A stretch of 64,000 bases of DNA, from contig CAZNAD010000010.1 in NCBI GenBank assembly GCA_964571195.1, positions 1-64,000 of the forward strand, read 5' to 3'. Under the pieces are notes generated by a model. That model was given only the letters and a program-made list of their open reading frames with translations, was not told the DNA's origin and searched no databases. Made by a program: the position numbers and the translations under genes. Below are positions 7,997-15,928 of the stretch, piece by piece (within the stretch, counting starts at the first letter, position 1; the number at the start of each line of letters is the position of its first letter). Source of the DNA: PALSA-1006 sp964571195 (GTDB taxonomy: Bacteria; Pseudomonadota; Gammaproteobacteria; Burkholderiales; Gallionellaceae).

Positions 7997-8707
7997 GTCC
8001 CACACCCCGTGTCCGAGTTTCAAACCGCGTTGCTCGAATTTGGTGAGCGGGCGGTAGGCGGGTTTCTCCGCGTAGCTTTCTGCGGTGTTTTGCAATAGCG
8101 GTTCCGCGCCGAGTACGGCTAAGACTTGTTCGGCGTAATCCTGCCAGTCTGTAGCGACATGGATGTGGCCGCCGGGTTTGATCTTCTGCACTAGTTGCGC
8201 GATGAACGGCGATTGGATTAGGCGGCGCTTGTTGTGTCGCGCTTTGTGCCACGGGTCGGGGAAGAAGATGTGCACACCGTCCAGCATTGCATCTTTCACC
8301 ATATCGCGTAATACCTCCACGGCGTCGTGCTGGATGATGCGGATGTTCTGGATGCCTTGCGCGTCGATCTGTTTGAGCAGGCTACCCACGCCGGGCGGAT
8401 GCACTTCCAGCGCAAGGTAGTCGTTTTGCGGATGCGCCAACGCGATCTTCGCGGTTGGCTCGCCCATACCGAAGCCGATCTCCAAAATCTTGGGAGCGGT
8501 GCGGCCAAAGGTCTTGTCCAGATCCAGTGTTTGGGCGGAATAGGGGATGCCATAACGCGGCATCAAGGTGTCCAAGCTGCGTTGTTGTGCGGGCGATACA
8601 CGCCCCTGACGCAGTACGAAGCTGCGGATGTGACTATGGCCGCTGCGCTTAACGTGCTCTTCGTTCACGTTAGTCTCCGCCGCAACTTCGTTGTGTCTAT
8701 GTTCCAT
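7967..8707 (-). CDS. trmB: tRNA (guanine-N7)-methyltransferase
   Basis: SAM-dependent enzyme that makes m7G46 in tRNA. The 246-residue protein has the SAM-binding motif EIGFGMGEPTAKIA and the TrmB motifs FPDPWHKARHNKRRL and FTKFEQRG-like C terminus (PLTKFEQRGLKLGHGVWD). Its ATG overlaps the thiG stop by one base (TGATG), so it is the last gene of a thiS-thiG-trmB minus-strand operon. Confidence 0.95.
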   Translation of the reverse strand: MEHRHNEVAAETNVNEEHVKRSGHSHIRSFVLRQGRVSPAQQRSLDTLMPRYGIPYSAQTLDLDKTFGRTAPKILEIGFGMGEPTAKIALAHPQNDYLALEVHPPGVGSLLKQIDAQGIQNIRIIQHDAVEVLRDMVKDAMLDGVHIFFPDPWHKARHNKRRLIQSPFIAQLVQKIKPGGHIHVATDWQDYAEQVLAVLGAEPLLQNTAESYAEKPAYRPLTKFEQRGLKLGHGVWDLVFVRKENL

Positions 8708-9498
8708 CAGGCTTTGCCTATCATCCCGCTGGTGGGGGAGCTGGGTGAAGCGCTATACAGTTTGCGCGGCATGCGTCCGGCCAGATAGGCCGAACGGCCA
8801 GCCTCGACCGCTTGCTTCATGGCGGCAGCCATCAATACGGGTTTTTGCGCAGCGGCGATGGCGGTGTTCATCAATACGCCCTGGCAGCCGAGTTCCATCG
8901 CGATCGCGGCATCGGATGCGGTACCCACACCGGCATCTACGATCACGGGCACTTGTACGCGCTCCATGATGAGTTGCAGATTCCACGGATTGAGAATGCC
9001 CATGCCGGAGCCGATCAATGAGGCTAGCGGCATGATGGCGACGCAGCCGATGTCTTCCAGCTGTTTGGCGATGATGGGGTCATCCGAGGTGTAGACCATC
9101 ACCTGAAAACCGTCCGCGACCAGTGTTTTGGCGGCGGCGATGGTTTCGATCACATTGGGATACAAAGACTGCGGGTCACCCAGCACTTCCAGCTTGACCA
9201 GGCTATGGCCGTCCAACAGTTCACGAGCCAGGCGCAAGGTGCGCACCGCGTCGTCCGCGCTATAACAGCCTGCGGTATTGGGCAGCAGGGTGTATTTCGA
9301 GGGCGGCAGGATGTCGAGCAGGTTGGGCTCATTCGGATTCTGGCCGATGTTGCTGCGACGGATCGCGATGGTAATGATCTCCGCACCGCTGGCTTCGATA
9401 GCGGCTTGAGTTTCCGCGAAGTCTTTGTATTTTCCGGTGCCGACGAGCAGGCGCGAAGAATAGGACTTGCCGGCGAGAACCAGTGGATCGTTGCTCAT
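8707..9498 (-). CDS. thiG: thiazole synthase ThiG
   Basis: Forms the thiazole phosphate of thiamine from deoxyxylulose phosphate, dehydroglycine/iminoglycine and ThiS thiocarboxylate. The 263-residue TIM barrel carries the expected active-site lysine in VKLEVLGD and the phosphate-binding MPLASLIGSG and VDAGVGTASDAA segments. Located between thiS (53 bases upstream) and trmB (overlapping). No thiO/thiH, thiE or thiF is in the window. Confidence 0.96.
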   Translation of the reverse strand: MSNDPLVLAGKSYSSRLLVGTGKYKDFAETQAAIEASGAEIITIAIRRSNIGQNPNEPNLLDILPPSKYTLLPNTAGCYSADDAVRTLRLARELLDGHSLVKLEVLGDPQSLYPNVIETIAAAKTLVADGFQVMVYTSDDPIIAKQLEDIGCVAIMPLASLIGSGMGILNPWNLQLIMERVQVPVIVDAGVGTASDAAIAMELGCQGVLMNTAIAAAQKPVLMAAAMKQAVEAGRSAYLAGRMPRKLYSASPSSPTSGMIGKA

Positions 9499-9551
9499 GA
9501 TGTTTCGTACCTTATATAGGGTTGGGTAGGTGGGTTTGAATTGGCGTGCCT

Positions 9552-9755
9552 TCAGCCGCCCCCGACTGCGACGACAACCTCGATCTTGTCACCGTCAGTG
9601 AGTTGGTGTTGCGCAAACTGGCTGCGCGGGATGATCTCGCCGTTACATTCAATGGCGATGCGCTTCCCAGCGAGTTCCAATGAGACGATCAGATCGGCGA
9701 TGCTGGAGGCATGTTCGAAGGTTCGAGGTGAGCCATTGATGCAGACGGAGATCAC
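9552..9755 (-). CDS. thiS: sulfur carrier protein ThiS
   Basis: A 67-residue ubiquitin-like sulfur carrier. It ends VAVGGG, giving the C-terminal Gly-Gly that is adenylated and thiocarboxylated. It starts with GTG and directly precedes thiG, its partner. I looked for a TPP riboswitch in the short space up to the tRNA and saw none. Confidence 0.9.
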   Translation of the reverse strand: MISVCINGSPRTFEHASSIADLIVSLELAGKRIAIECNGEIIPRSQFAQHQLTDGDKIEVVVAVGGG

Positions 9756-9797
9756 GTTGGTGTTTATGTCGTGTTAAAATAGCCGCGCATTCTACAT

Positions 9798-9871
9798 GCG
9801 GGTGTAGTTCAATGGTAGAACGGCAGCTTCCCAAGCTGCATACGACGGTTCGATCCCGTTCACCCGCTCCA
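9798..9871 (+). tRNA. tRNA-Gly (CCC anticodon)
   Basis: Acceptor GCGGGTG pairs with CACCCGC, followed by discriminator T and an encoded CCA at 9869-9871. The anticodon stem GCAGC/GCTGC encloses the loop TTCCCAA, placing CCC at 9830-9832, so it reads GGG. The T arm carries the standard TTCGATC loop. The 284 bases from here to ccoN contain no gene that I can see. Confidence 0.95.
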
Positions 9872-10155
9872 TACTACTCGTAGAATTTTGCCCGCCTATA
9901 CCGCTTAATCCCCGACTTAAATCAAATCGTGCAGATGGTTGATTCCTTGATATTGAGGCAGTTTTGTCACTACATCCCGACGAATTTAGTGGGGTATGCG
10001 GCAATCGGAACTACTTTAGGCTTTACTTGTCGGCGAAGCACTGCGACAATTTGCCGCGCTGTAGGAACGGTAACAAAGTGTGTGCCAAGTGCAACGGCTT
10101 TATGCCGGGGTGCAAGGTGCATTGAATTTTAATTTCGCTCTAGGGAGGAGATACT

Positions 10156-11586
10156 GTGGAAGCGACTCAAGCGACACCAGTAAAGTACGATATGGACGTG
10201 GTGCGATGGTTCACCATTGCAGCCGTCATCTATGCGGTTGTGGGTACGTTGGTCGGTGTGATTGTTGCAGCCGAATTAGCGTGGCCTTTTTTGAACATGG
10301 ACATCCCTGAAATCACTTTCGGGCGTCTGCGTCCGCTGCATACCAATGCGGTGATTTTTGCCTTCGGCGGCTGTGTGCTGATGGCGACCGGTTTCTACAT
10401 CGTGCAACGCACGGGTGCGACTAAGCTGTGGAGCAACGGTCTGGCTTGGTTCACCTTCTGGGGTTGGAACCTGATTATCGTTTCTGCGGTAGTCACTTTG
10501 CCGCTGGGTTGGACTTCCGGTAAGGAATATGCCGAATTGGCATGGCCGATCGATATCGCGATCGCAGTCGTCTGGTTGTCGTTTGGTCTGAATCACATCA
10601 TGACCACAGCGATCCGCAAGACTTCCCATATCTACGTTTCCAACTGGTTCACCATGGGCATGATCGTGATGATCACTTATCTGCACGTGGTTAACAGCAT
10701 GGCGATTCCAGTGAGCCTGACTCAAGCCTACTCCATCTACTCTGGCGTTCAAGACGCTATGATCCAATGGTGGTGGGGTCACAATGCGGTGGGTTTCTAC
10801 CTGACCGGTGGCTTCCTCGGCATCATGTACTACTTCATTCCTAAGCAGTCTGGTCGTCCAGTGTTCTCGTATCGTTTGTCTGTGTTGCACTTCTGGACAT
10901 TGACTTTCGGCTACGTATGGCTGGGTGCTCACCACCTGCAATACACTGCACTGCCTGACTGGACCGGTTCTTTGGGTGCGGCTGTTTCTCTGGCGATGAT
11001 CATCCCGTCCTGGGGTGGTGCGATGAACGGTATGATGACTTTGTCCGGTGCATGGGACAAACTGCGTACCGACTACATCCTGCGCTTCCTGGTGACCGCG
11101 ATGGCTTTCTACGCGATGTCTACCTTCGATGGTCCGGTTATGTCCATCAAGACTGTGAATGCCCTGTCGCACTACACTGACTGGACCGTTGGTCACGTTC
11201 ATGCGGGTGCTCTGGGTTGGATGTCGATGATCTCCTTCGGTGCGATCTATCACATGGTCAAGAAGCTGTGGAATACCGAAATGTATTCCGACCGTCTGGT
11301 GAACGTGCACTTCTGGGTTGCGCTGGTTGGCGCGGTGACTTACATCGTTGCGATGTGGGTGTCCGGCATTATGCAGGGCCTGATGTGGCGTGATTATGAC
11401 GAATTCGGCACACTGACCTATACCTTTGTTGAGTCCGTATCCGCAATGCATCCTTACTATGTGATGCGTACAGTTGGCGGTGCGATCTTCAATCTGGGTA
11501 CATGGATCATGCTGTTCAACGTGGTGATGACAGTGCGTCAAGCCAGCGCTGCACGCGGTGTGAATGCCGTTACAGCTAAAGCATAA
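10156..11586 (+). CDS. ccoN: cbb3-type cytochrome c oxidase subunit I
   Basis: Catalytic haem-copper subunit of the high-affinity oxidase, inner membrane, 476 residues and about 12 transmembrane helices. Histidine motifs for the haems and CuB are visible: HTNAVIFAF, GLNHIMTT, WWWGHNAVGF, GAHHLQYTALPDW and GHVHAGALGW. Translation starts at GTG 10156 behind GGGAGGAG. It opens the ccoNOQP operon. I did not find a convincing FNR box in the 284 bases upstream. Confidence 0.96.
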   Translation: MEATQATPVKYDMDVVRWFTIAAVIYAVVGTLVGVIVAAELAWPFLNMDIPEITFGRLRPLHTNAVIFAFGGCVLMATGFYIVQRTGATKLWSNGLAWFTFWGWNLIIVSAVVTLPLGWTSGKEYAELAWPIDIAIAVVWLSFGLNHIMTTAIRKTSHIYVSNWFTMGMIVMITYLHVVNSMAIPVSLTQAYSIYSGVQDAMIQWWWGHNAVGFYLTGGFLGIMYYFIPKQSGRPVFSYRLSVLHFWTLTFGYVWLGAHHLQYTALPDWTGSLGAAVSLAMIIPSWGGAMNGMMTLSGAWDKLRTDYILRFLVTAMAFYAMSTFDGPVMSIKTVNALSHYTDWTVGHVHAGALGWMSMISFGAIYHMVKKLWNTEMYSDRLVNVHFWVALVGAVTYIVAMWVSGIMQGLMWRDYDEFGTLTYTFVESVSAMHPYYVMRTVGGAIFNLGTWIMLFNVVMTVRQASAARGVNAVTAKA

Positions 11587-11599
11587 GGGGAGAGAAAAC

Positions 11600-12397
11600 A
11601 TGTCTGATCACGACAAAATTTATTCAACACAATTTCAGGACAAGATCGAGCGCAGTACGCTCCTGATGTTTGTGCTCACTGCGATTGCCGTGGCTTTTGG
11701 CGGTATCGTTGAGATTGTGCCTCTGTTCTACCTGCCTAACACGGGTATGACGAGTGCGGATGGTACGTACAACAACACTTCCCATAAGGACAAGCAAGGC
11801 AACGCTATCCCGATGGACAAGATCGTGTGGAATCCGACTACTTCGGCCCACAAGACCTTGGCCGAGTGGCAGCCTGGCGATGGCGTGCGTCCTTACACCG
11901 CGCTGGAAACAGCGGGTCGTGCAGTGTACATCCGCGAGGGTTGCTTCTTGTGCCACTCGCAGATGATTCGTCCGTTCCGCGACGAGAAGGATCGTTATGG
12001 TCACTACTCGATCGCTGAAGAGTCGATGTACGACCACACTTATCAGTGGGGTTCAAAACGTACCGGCCCGGATCTGGCTCGTGTGGGCGGTAAGTATTCC
12101 GATGAATGGCATCGCAAGCATTTGAAGTATCCGCGCGACGTGGTGCCTGAGTCTGTGATGCCCAACTACTTCTTCTTGGAAAACAAGATGGTCGATGGTG
12201 ACAATGTCGTGAAAACGCTGGAAGTCATGACAATCATGCCGTTCAACCCTGTTCCCAAGACAATCTACACCGACGCATATATCGCCGGTGCAAAGAAAGA
12301 AGTCGAAGGCAAATCAGAGATGGATGCTGTTATCGCTTATCTGCAATCCTTGGGTAATCACGTCAAGTTCGAAGAAGGCGTGAACTACCGTGACTAA
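11600..12397 (+). CDS. ccoO: cbb3-type cytochrome c oxidase subunit II
   Basis: Monohaem c-type subunit that passes electrons to CcoN. One N-terminal membrane anchor (LLMFVLTAIAVAFGG) is followed by a periplasmic domain with a single haem-binding CFLCH in REGCFLCHSQMIRPFRDE, the CcoO signature. ATG 11600 sits behind GGGGAGAG; a longer in-frame start at 11564 inside ccoN is unlikely. 265 residues. Confidence 0.95.
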   Translation: MSDHDKIYSTQFQDKIERSTLLMFVLTAIAVAFGGIVEIVPLFYLPNTGMTSADGTYNNTSHKDKQGNAIPMDKIVWNPTTSAHKTLAEWQPGDGVRPYTALETAGRAVYIREGCFLCHSQMIRPFRDEKDRYGHYSIAEESMYDHTYQWGSKRTGPDLARVGGKYSDEWHRKHLKYPRDVVPESVMPNYFFLENKMVDGDNVVKTLEVMTIMPFNPVPKTIYTDAYIAGAKKEVEGKSEMDAVIAYLQSLGNHVKFEEGVNYRD

Positions 12398-12602
12398 ACT
12401 GATGGATTACCTGCACACAGACTGGGCGGCAATGACCCGCAACGATTGGCTCGGAGTATTCTTTACCGTGCTGGCGTTCGTGGCGATGGTCGCGGTCTAT
12501 GTGATGGTGTTCAATCCTAAGAACAAGGAAGCACTCAACTCGCAGGGCGATATGCCCCTGCGGGATGAGGTCGAGTACAACAATTTGGGAGATAAAAAAT
12601 GA
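12390..12602 (+). CDS. ccoQ: cbb3-type oxidase subunit CcoQ
   Basis: A 70-residue protein with one membrane helix (GVFFTVLAFVAMVAVYVMVF) and a charged C terminus (NPKNKEALNSQGDMPLRDE), as in CcoQ, which stabilises the oxidase. GTG 12390 overlaps the ccoO stop by 8 bases; ATG 12402 is an alternative. Its TGA overlaps the ccoP ATG. Confidence 0.85.
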   Translation: MTKLMDYLHTDWAAMTRNDWLGVFFTVLAFVAMVAVYVMVFNPKNKEALNSQGDMPLRDEVEYNNLGDKK

Positions 12603-13552
12603 GTGACAATCACAACTCCGCTGGTGGCGTTCCAACCACGGGGCATGTATGGGATGACGATCTGGGCGATTTCACCAATCAGCCACCAAAGTGGTGGATG
12701 CTGGGTCTGACCGCAAGTACGATCTGGGTGGTGGTGTACTTCCTGATGTATCCGAGCGTGCCTCTCGCAACGCACGGAACGTATTTCCAAGGTATCGGTC
12801 TGCCAGGTTCCGGCCAATGGACAGCGATCAAGGAATTGGAAGCTGACAGCAAGGACCTGCAAGACGTTCGCGGCAAGTATGAGGAGCAGCTGAAGGGTAT
12901 GACTCCGGCGGCTATTCTGGCTGACAGCAATCTGTCCGAATACGTAATCCGTTCGGGTAAGGTGTTGTTCTCCGATAACTGCGGCGCGTGCCATGGTCAG
13001 AACGGTGTCGGTACGATGCAGTCTGGTGCAAAGTTCAAGGCGCATGAGCAAGGTCTGATGGCTCCTGTGTTGAACGACGATGATTGGCTATATGGTGGTA
13101 CCGTAGAGCAAATCTACGAAAGTATCTCTAATGGCCGTCGGGCTATGATGACTGCGCACAAAGATATGTTGTCTGCTGCCGAGATCGACACTTTGGCCAA
13201 TGCTGTTGCCAAGGGTGAGCCAACCTCTACACCGTTGTTTGCCGAAAAGGGCTGCACAGCCTGCCACGGTGCCGATGGTAAGGGTATGCAAGCGATGGGC
13301 TCTGCCAATTTGACCGACAAGATCTGGCGTTTTGATGGCAGCTTGGAAGGCATCAAACACACCATTACTTACGGTGTAAACGCAGGTGACTCCTCTCGTG
13401 TGGCGGAGATGCCAAACTTTACGGCGGCAGGCAAGCTGTCTGAAGTTGAGATGAAGAAACTGGCGGTTTATGTCTACAAGTTCGGTGGCGGTAAAGCGGC
13501 AGCTCCTGCAGCGGCTCCAGCTCCTGTAGCGGAAGTTCCAGCGGCCAAGTAA
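12599..13552 (+). CDS. ccoP: cbb3-type cytochrome c oxidase subunit III (dihaem)
   Basis: Dihaem cytochrome c subunit, 317 residues. An N-terminal membrane segment (STIWVVVYFLMYP) precedes two class I cytochrome c domains with CGACH and CTACH. The C terminus is an Ala/Pro-rich tail (AAPAAAPAPVAEVPAAK). Start ATG overlaps the ccoQ stop (ATGA). Confidence 0.95.
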   Translation: MSDNHNSAGGVPTTGHVWDDDLGDFTNQPPKWWMLGLTASTIWVVVYFLMYPSVPLATHGTYFQGIGLPGSGQWTAIKELEADSKDLQDVRGKYEEQLKGMTPAAILADSNLSEYVIRSGKVLFSDNCGACHGQNGVGTMQSGAKFKAHEQGLMAPVLNDDDWLYGGTVEQIYESISNGRRAMMTAHKDMLSAAEIDTLANAVAKGEPTSTPLFAEKGCTACHGADGKGMQAMGSANLTDKIWRFDGSLEGIKHTITYGVNAGDSSRVAEMPNFTAAGKLSEVEMKKLAVYVYKFGGGKAAAPAAAPAPVAEVPAAK

Positions 13553-13559
13553 AACCCAT

Positions 13560-13581
13560 CCTGCCGACCTTGGTCGGCAGG
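13560..13581 (+). terminator. intercistronic hairpin after ccoP
   Basis: A ten-base stem (13560-13569 with 13572-13581) eight bases after the ccoP stop, without a following T run. It looks more like an mRNA-stabilising or attenuating hairpin than a full terminator, since a small ORF with its own ribosome-binding site follows. Confidence 0.5.
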
Positions 13582-13601
13582 TCTAATGAAAGGAAATAAA
13601 A

Positions 13602-13721
13602 ATGCATGATGCCGTTTATTATGGGATTGTGATCGCCACAACATTGGCATTTTCTGTGATGATCTTTGGTCTGGTGTTCTTGTATAAGAAGGCGACTAAA
13701 AGTAAAAGTGGCGATAAGTAA
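13602..13721 (+). CDS. 39-residue single-helix membrane protein, possible small cbb3 oxidase subunit
   Basis: Reads MHDAVYYGIVIATTLAFSVM, then IFGLVFLYKKATKSKSGDK: one hydrophobic helix followed by a lysine-rich, presumably cytoplasmic tail. It has AAAGGAAA upstream of the ATG, lies 49 bases after ccoP and just before a strong terminator, so it is the last gene of the ccoNOQP unit. Size and topology recall CcoM, the small extra subunit seen in the Pseudomonas stutzeri cbb3 structure; homology is not proven. The product is too short for usual gene callers. Confidence 0.6.
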   Translation: MHDAVYYGIVIATTLAFSVMIFGLVFLYKKATKSKSGDK

Positions 13722-13741
13722 TCGTTGCTAGCTTAGAAAAG

Positions 13742-13767
13742 GAGGAGGGCAGCCCTCCTCTTTTTTT
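13742..13767 (+). terminator. strong rho-independent terminator of the cco operon
   Basis: GAGGAGGG (13742-13749) pairs with CCCTCCTC (13753-13760) around a three-base loop, followed directly by seven Ts. It closes the ccoNOQP-small ORF unit and separates it from ccoGHIS. Confidence 0.9.
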
Positions 13768-13894
13768 ATTGCGGGGCGATAACCTCGTGCTTTGAAGGGG
13801 ATCGCTACATGACTTTTGCGCGGGCAGGCAGAATTTAAGTAGCGTTTTCTTGTGGATGGCTATCAGGAAAGCTAAATCGAGGAAGGAGTGAGAT

Positions 13895-15331
13895 GTGAGC
13901 GATGAGTCGAAAGAAAAGACTGCTGAAGTCGGCAGCGTAACGGGGCTGTATCACGAACATGAAGAGTGGCATGTCAATTCGGGTGAAAAGACCATCCATG
14001 CGAAACGCATGCCTGGGAAGTTTCGCACTATCAAAAATATCACCCAATCGTTCTGGCTAGTGTTCTTCCTTGGCGCATATCTGCGCTGGAATGATAAGCA
14101 GGCGATTCTCTTCGACATCGAGCACCGTCAATTCCACTTCTTTAACGTCACGATTCTGCCGCAGGACATCTGGATGTTGTCATTGTTGCTGCTTTTGCTG
14201 GCAATGACATTATTTGCGGTGACGTCGGTCGCTTCGCGGGTATTCTGCGGCTTCTTCTGTTTCCAGTCCTCTTGGGTGGATTGGTTCACTTGGATCGAAG
14301 AAAAAATCGAAGGCAACCATACCCAACGCCAGCGTCTCGACAAAGAGCCATGGACGGGCAGGAAGATTGGCCTAAAGGCCGCGAAACATGCAATCTGGCT
14401 GGTGATTGCGGTATTGACCGGAATCAGCTTCTCGATCTGGTTCGTTGATGCTTTTGAATATTGGCACAAGCTAGTGACATTCAGCCTACCGCTGGTGGGA
14501 TGGGTGGTGCTGATTATGTTCATTCTGGGTACCTATATCCTGGCTGGTTTCATGCGTGAGCAGACCTGCATGTGGTTGTGCCCCTATGCACGTATCCAGG
14601 CGGTGATGGGCGATTCCCAGACCATCTTGCCTGCCTATGACGAACAACGCGGCGAACCGCGCGGCAAGATCCGTCGCGGGGTTCCGGTGGATGAAAGCAA
14701 GACCGGTGATTGCATCGATTGCTACCAGTGTGTGCAAGTGTGTCCTACCGGTGTGGATATCCGCCAAGGCCAGCAACTCGGATGTATCACCTGCGGTTTA
14801 TGTATTGATGCCTGCGACTCCATTATGGACAAGGTGGGTCGTCCGCGCGGCTTGATTCGGTATGCCTCTCTGGATGAACTGGAAGGTCGCCCGGTCAAAA
14901 AGCTATATCAGCATCCGCGTACCTGGGTGTATGTGGGAATATTGCTCCTGTCGCTGGCGGGCATCATTTATGGCTTGACCCATTTGGGAGCGCTTACCCT
15001 GCGCGTCGCACCGGAGCGCCAGCCATTGTTTGTGCGCATGAGTGACGGCACGATCCAGAACAAATACACCTTCAAGGTCTTGAACAAGACTGACAAAGAC
15101 ATCTACGTCAAGATCAGCGCGGAAGGCGGCATCAAAGACCAGATCATTGTCGATGCGGATCAGAAGCAATTGGCGATACATGGCAAAGCCTCCGGGTTCA
15201 CCGTGTTCGTCAAGGCGCCGGAAGAAAACATCAAAAAAGAAGTGACCAAATTGCAGTTCCGCGTGGAGTCTGTCGATGATCCGATGATCGCCGCCGAATA
15301 CACCACGATGTTCAATGGCCCCAAGCGTTGA
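13895..15331 (+). CDS. ccoG: CcoG, cytochrome oxidase accessory iron-sulfur protein
   Basis: Membrane-bound RdxA/FixG family protein of 478 residues, implicated in copper reduction and cbb3 maturation. After a soluble N terminus there are several membrane helices with CGFFCFQSSWVDWF and QTCMWLCPYARIQ, then a two-cluster ferredoxin segment (DCIDCYQCVQVCPTGVD and CITCGLCIDACD), a further helix and an Ig-like C-terminal domain. GTG 13895 is used behind AAGGAG. First gene of ccoGHIS. Confidence 0.95.
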   Translation: MSDESKEKTAEVGSVTGLYHEHEEWHVNSGEKTIHAKRMPGKFRTIKNITQSFWLVFFLGAYLRWNDKQAILFDIEHRQFHFFNVTILPQDIWMLSLLLLLLAMTLFAVTSVASRVFCGFFCFQSSWVDWFTWIEEKIEGNHTQRQRLDKEPWTGRKIGLKAAKHAIWLVIAVLTGISFSIWFVDAFEYWHKLVTFSLPLVGWVVLIMFILGTYILAGFMREQTCMWLCPYARIQAVMGDSQTILPAYDEQRGEPRGKIRRGVPVDESKTGDCIDCYQCVQVCPTGVDIRQGQQLGCITCGLCIDACDSIMDKVGRPRGLIRYASLDELEGRPVKKLYQHPRTWVYVGILLLSLAGIIYGLTHLGALTLRVAPERQPLFVRMSDGTIQNKYTFKVLNKTDKDIYVKISAEGGIKDQIIVDADQKQLAIHGKASGFTVFVKAPEENIKKEVTKLQFRVESVDDPMIAAEYTTMFNGPKR

Positions 15332-15357
15332 TCGGTTAAACTGATAGGAGAGAGCGC

Positions 15358-15912
15358 ATGTTTTCGCAAAATAACAAGCAAGGCTGGCGTAACCCATGGG
15401 TATTGGGTATCGCGGTCATCATCCTGGCCGGGGTGGCTATCAATGGCCGCATGTTGTGGAACGTGATGCAACATCCCACCCGGCTGCTGGACGAAAACTA
15501 CAACGTCAAGAAACACAACCAATATGACGCGAAGTGGGTCCAGCAACAGGCTGAACGTTCGACACTGGCTTGGCAGGCCAAGCTGCACTCGCCGCAACGT
15601 TTGCAGAACGACAGCATGGCGATGGAAAGTGCGACACGTTTCATTCTTATCGCGAATCCGGCGCAACTGAAGTTCGAGCTGAATGACCGTGACGGAAAAC
15701 CGATCCAGGGCGGACAAGTGGTCATCGACGCGCAGTGGCCGGGCGACCCCAAGTTCGATAGCAGTGTGACCTTGCACGAAACGGCATCGGGCCAATACGA
15801 AGGTAGCCTCAACTTCTCGCGCGCGGGCAATTGGGACTTGCTCATCAAAGCCACCCAGGACGGGCGGATCTTCGAGATGGAGCAAAAGGTCTTTGTCGCT
15901 ATTCCCAAATAA
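15358..15912 (+). CDS. ccoH: FixH-family protein (CcoH)
   Basis: A 184-residue protein with one N-terminal helix (WVLGIAVIILAGVAINGRM) and a periplasmic FixH domain with the typical LHETASGQYEGSL pattern. It is an assembly partner of the cbb3 oxidase. RBS AGGAGAG precedes the ATG; ccoI follows 16 bases after the stop. Confidence 0.9.
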   Translation: MFSQNNKQGWRNPWVLGIAVIILAGVAINGRMLWNVMQHPTRLLDENYNVKKHNQYDAKWVQQQAERSTLAWQAKLHSPQRLQNDSMAMESATRFILIANPAQLKFELNDRDGKPIQGGQVVIDAQWPGDPKFDSSVTLHETASGQYEGSLNFSRAGNWDLLIKATQDGRIFEMEQKVFVAIPK

Positions 15913-15928
15913 TCTTGCGAATTGACTG

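Noticed and set aside
9756..9797. TPP riboswitch upstream of thiS
   Set aside because: Only about 40 bases separate thiS from the tRNA gene and no thi-box sequence is visible.
9872..10155. FNR box for ccoN around 9938-9955 (TTGATTCCTTGAT)
   Set aside because: Two TTGAT half-sites occur in direct orientation, not as the inverted TTGAT-N4-ATCAA, so I do not call a site.
10276..11601. Long open frame (441 codons) antisense to ccoN
   Set aside because: Composition is His/Gln/Arg-rich and unlike a protein; ccoN on the other strand is certain, and such shadow frames are expected opposite GC-biased genes.
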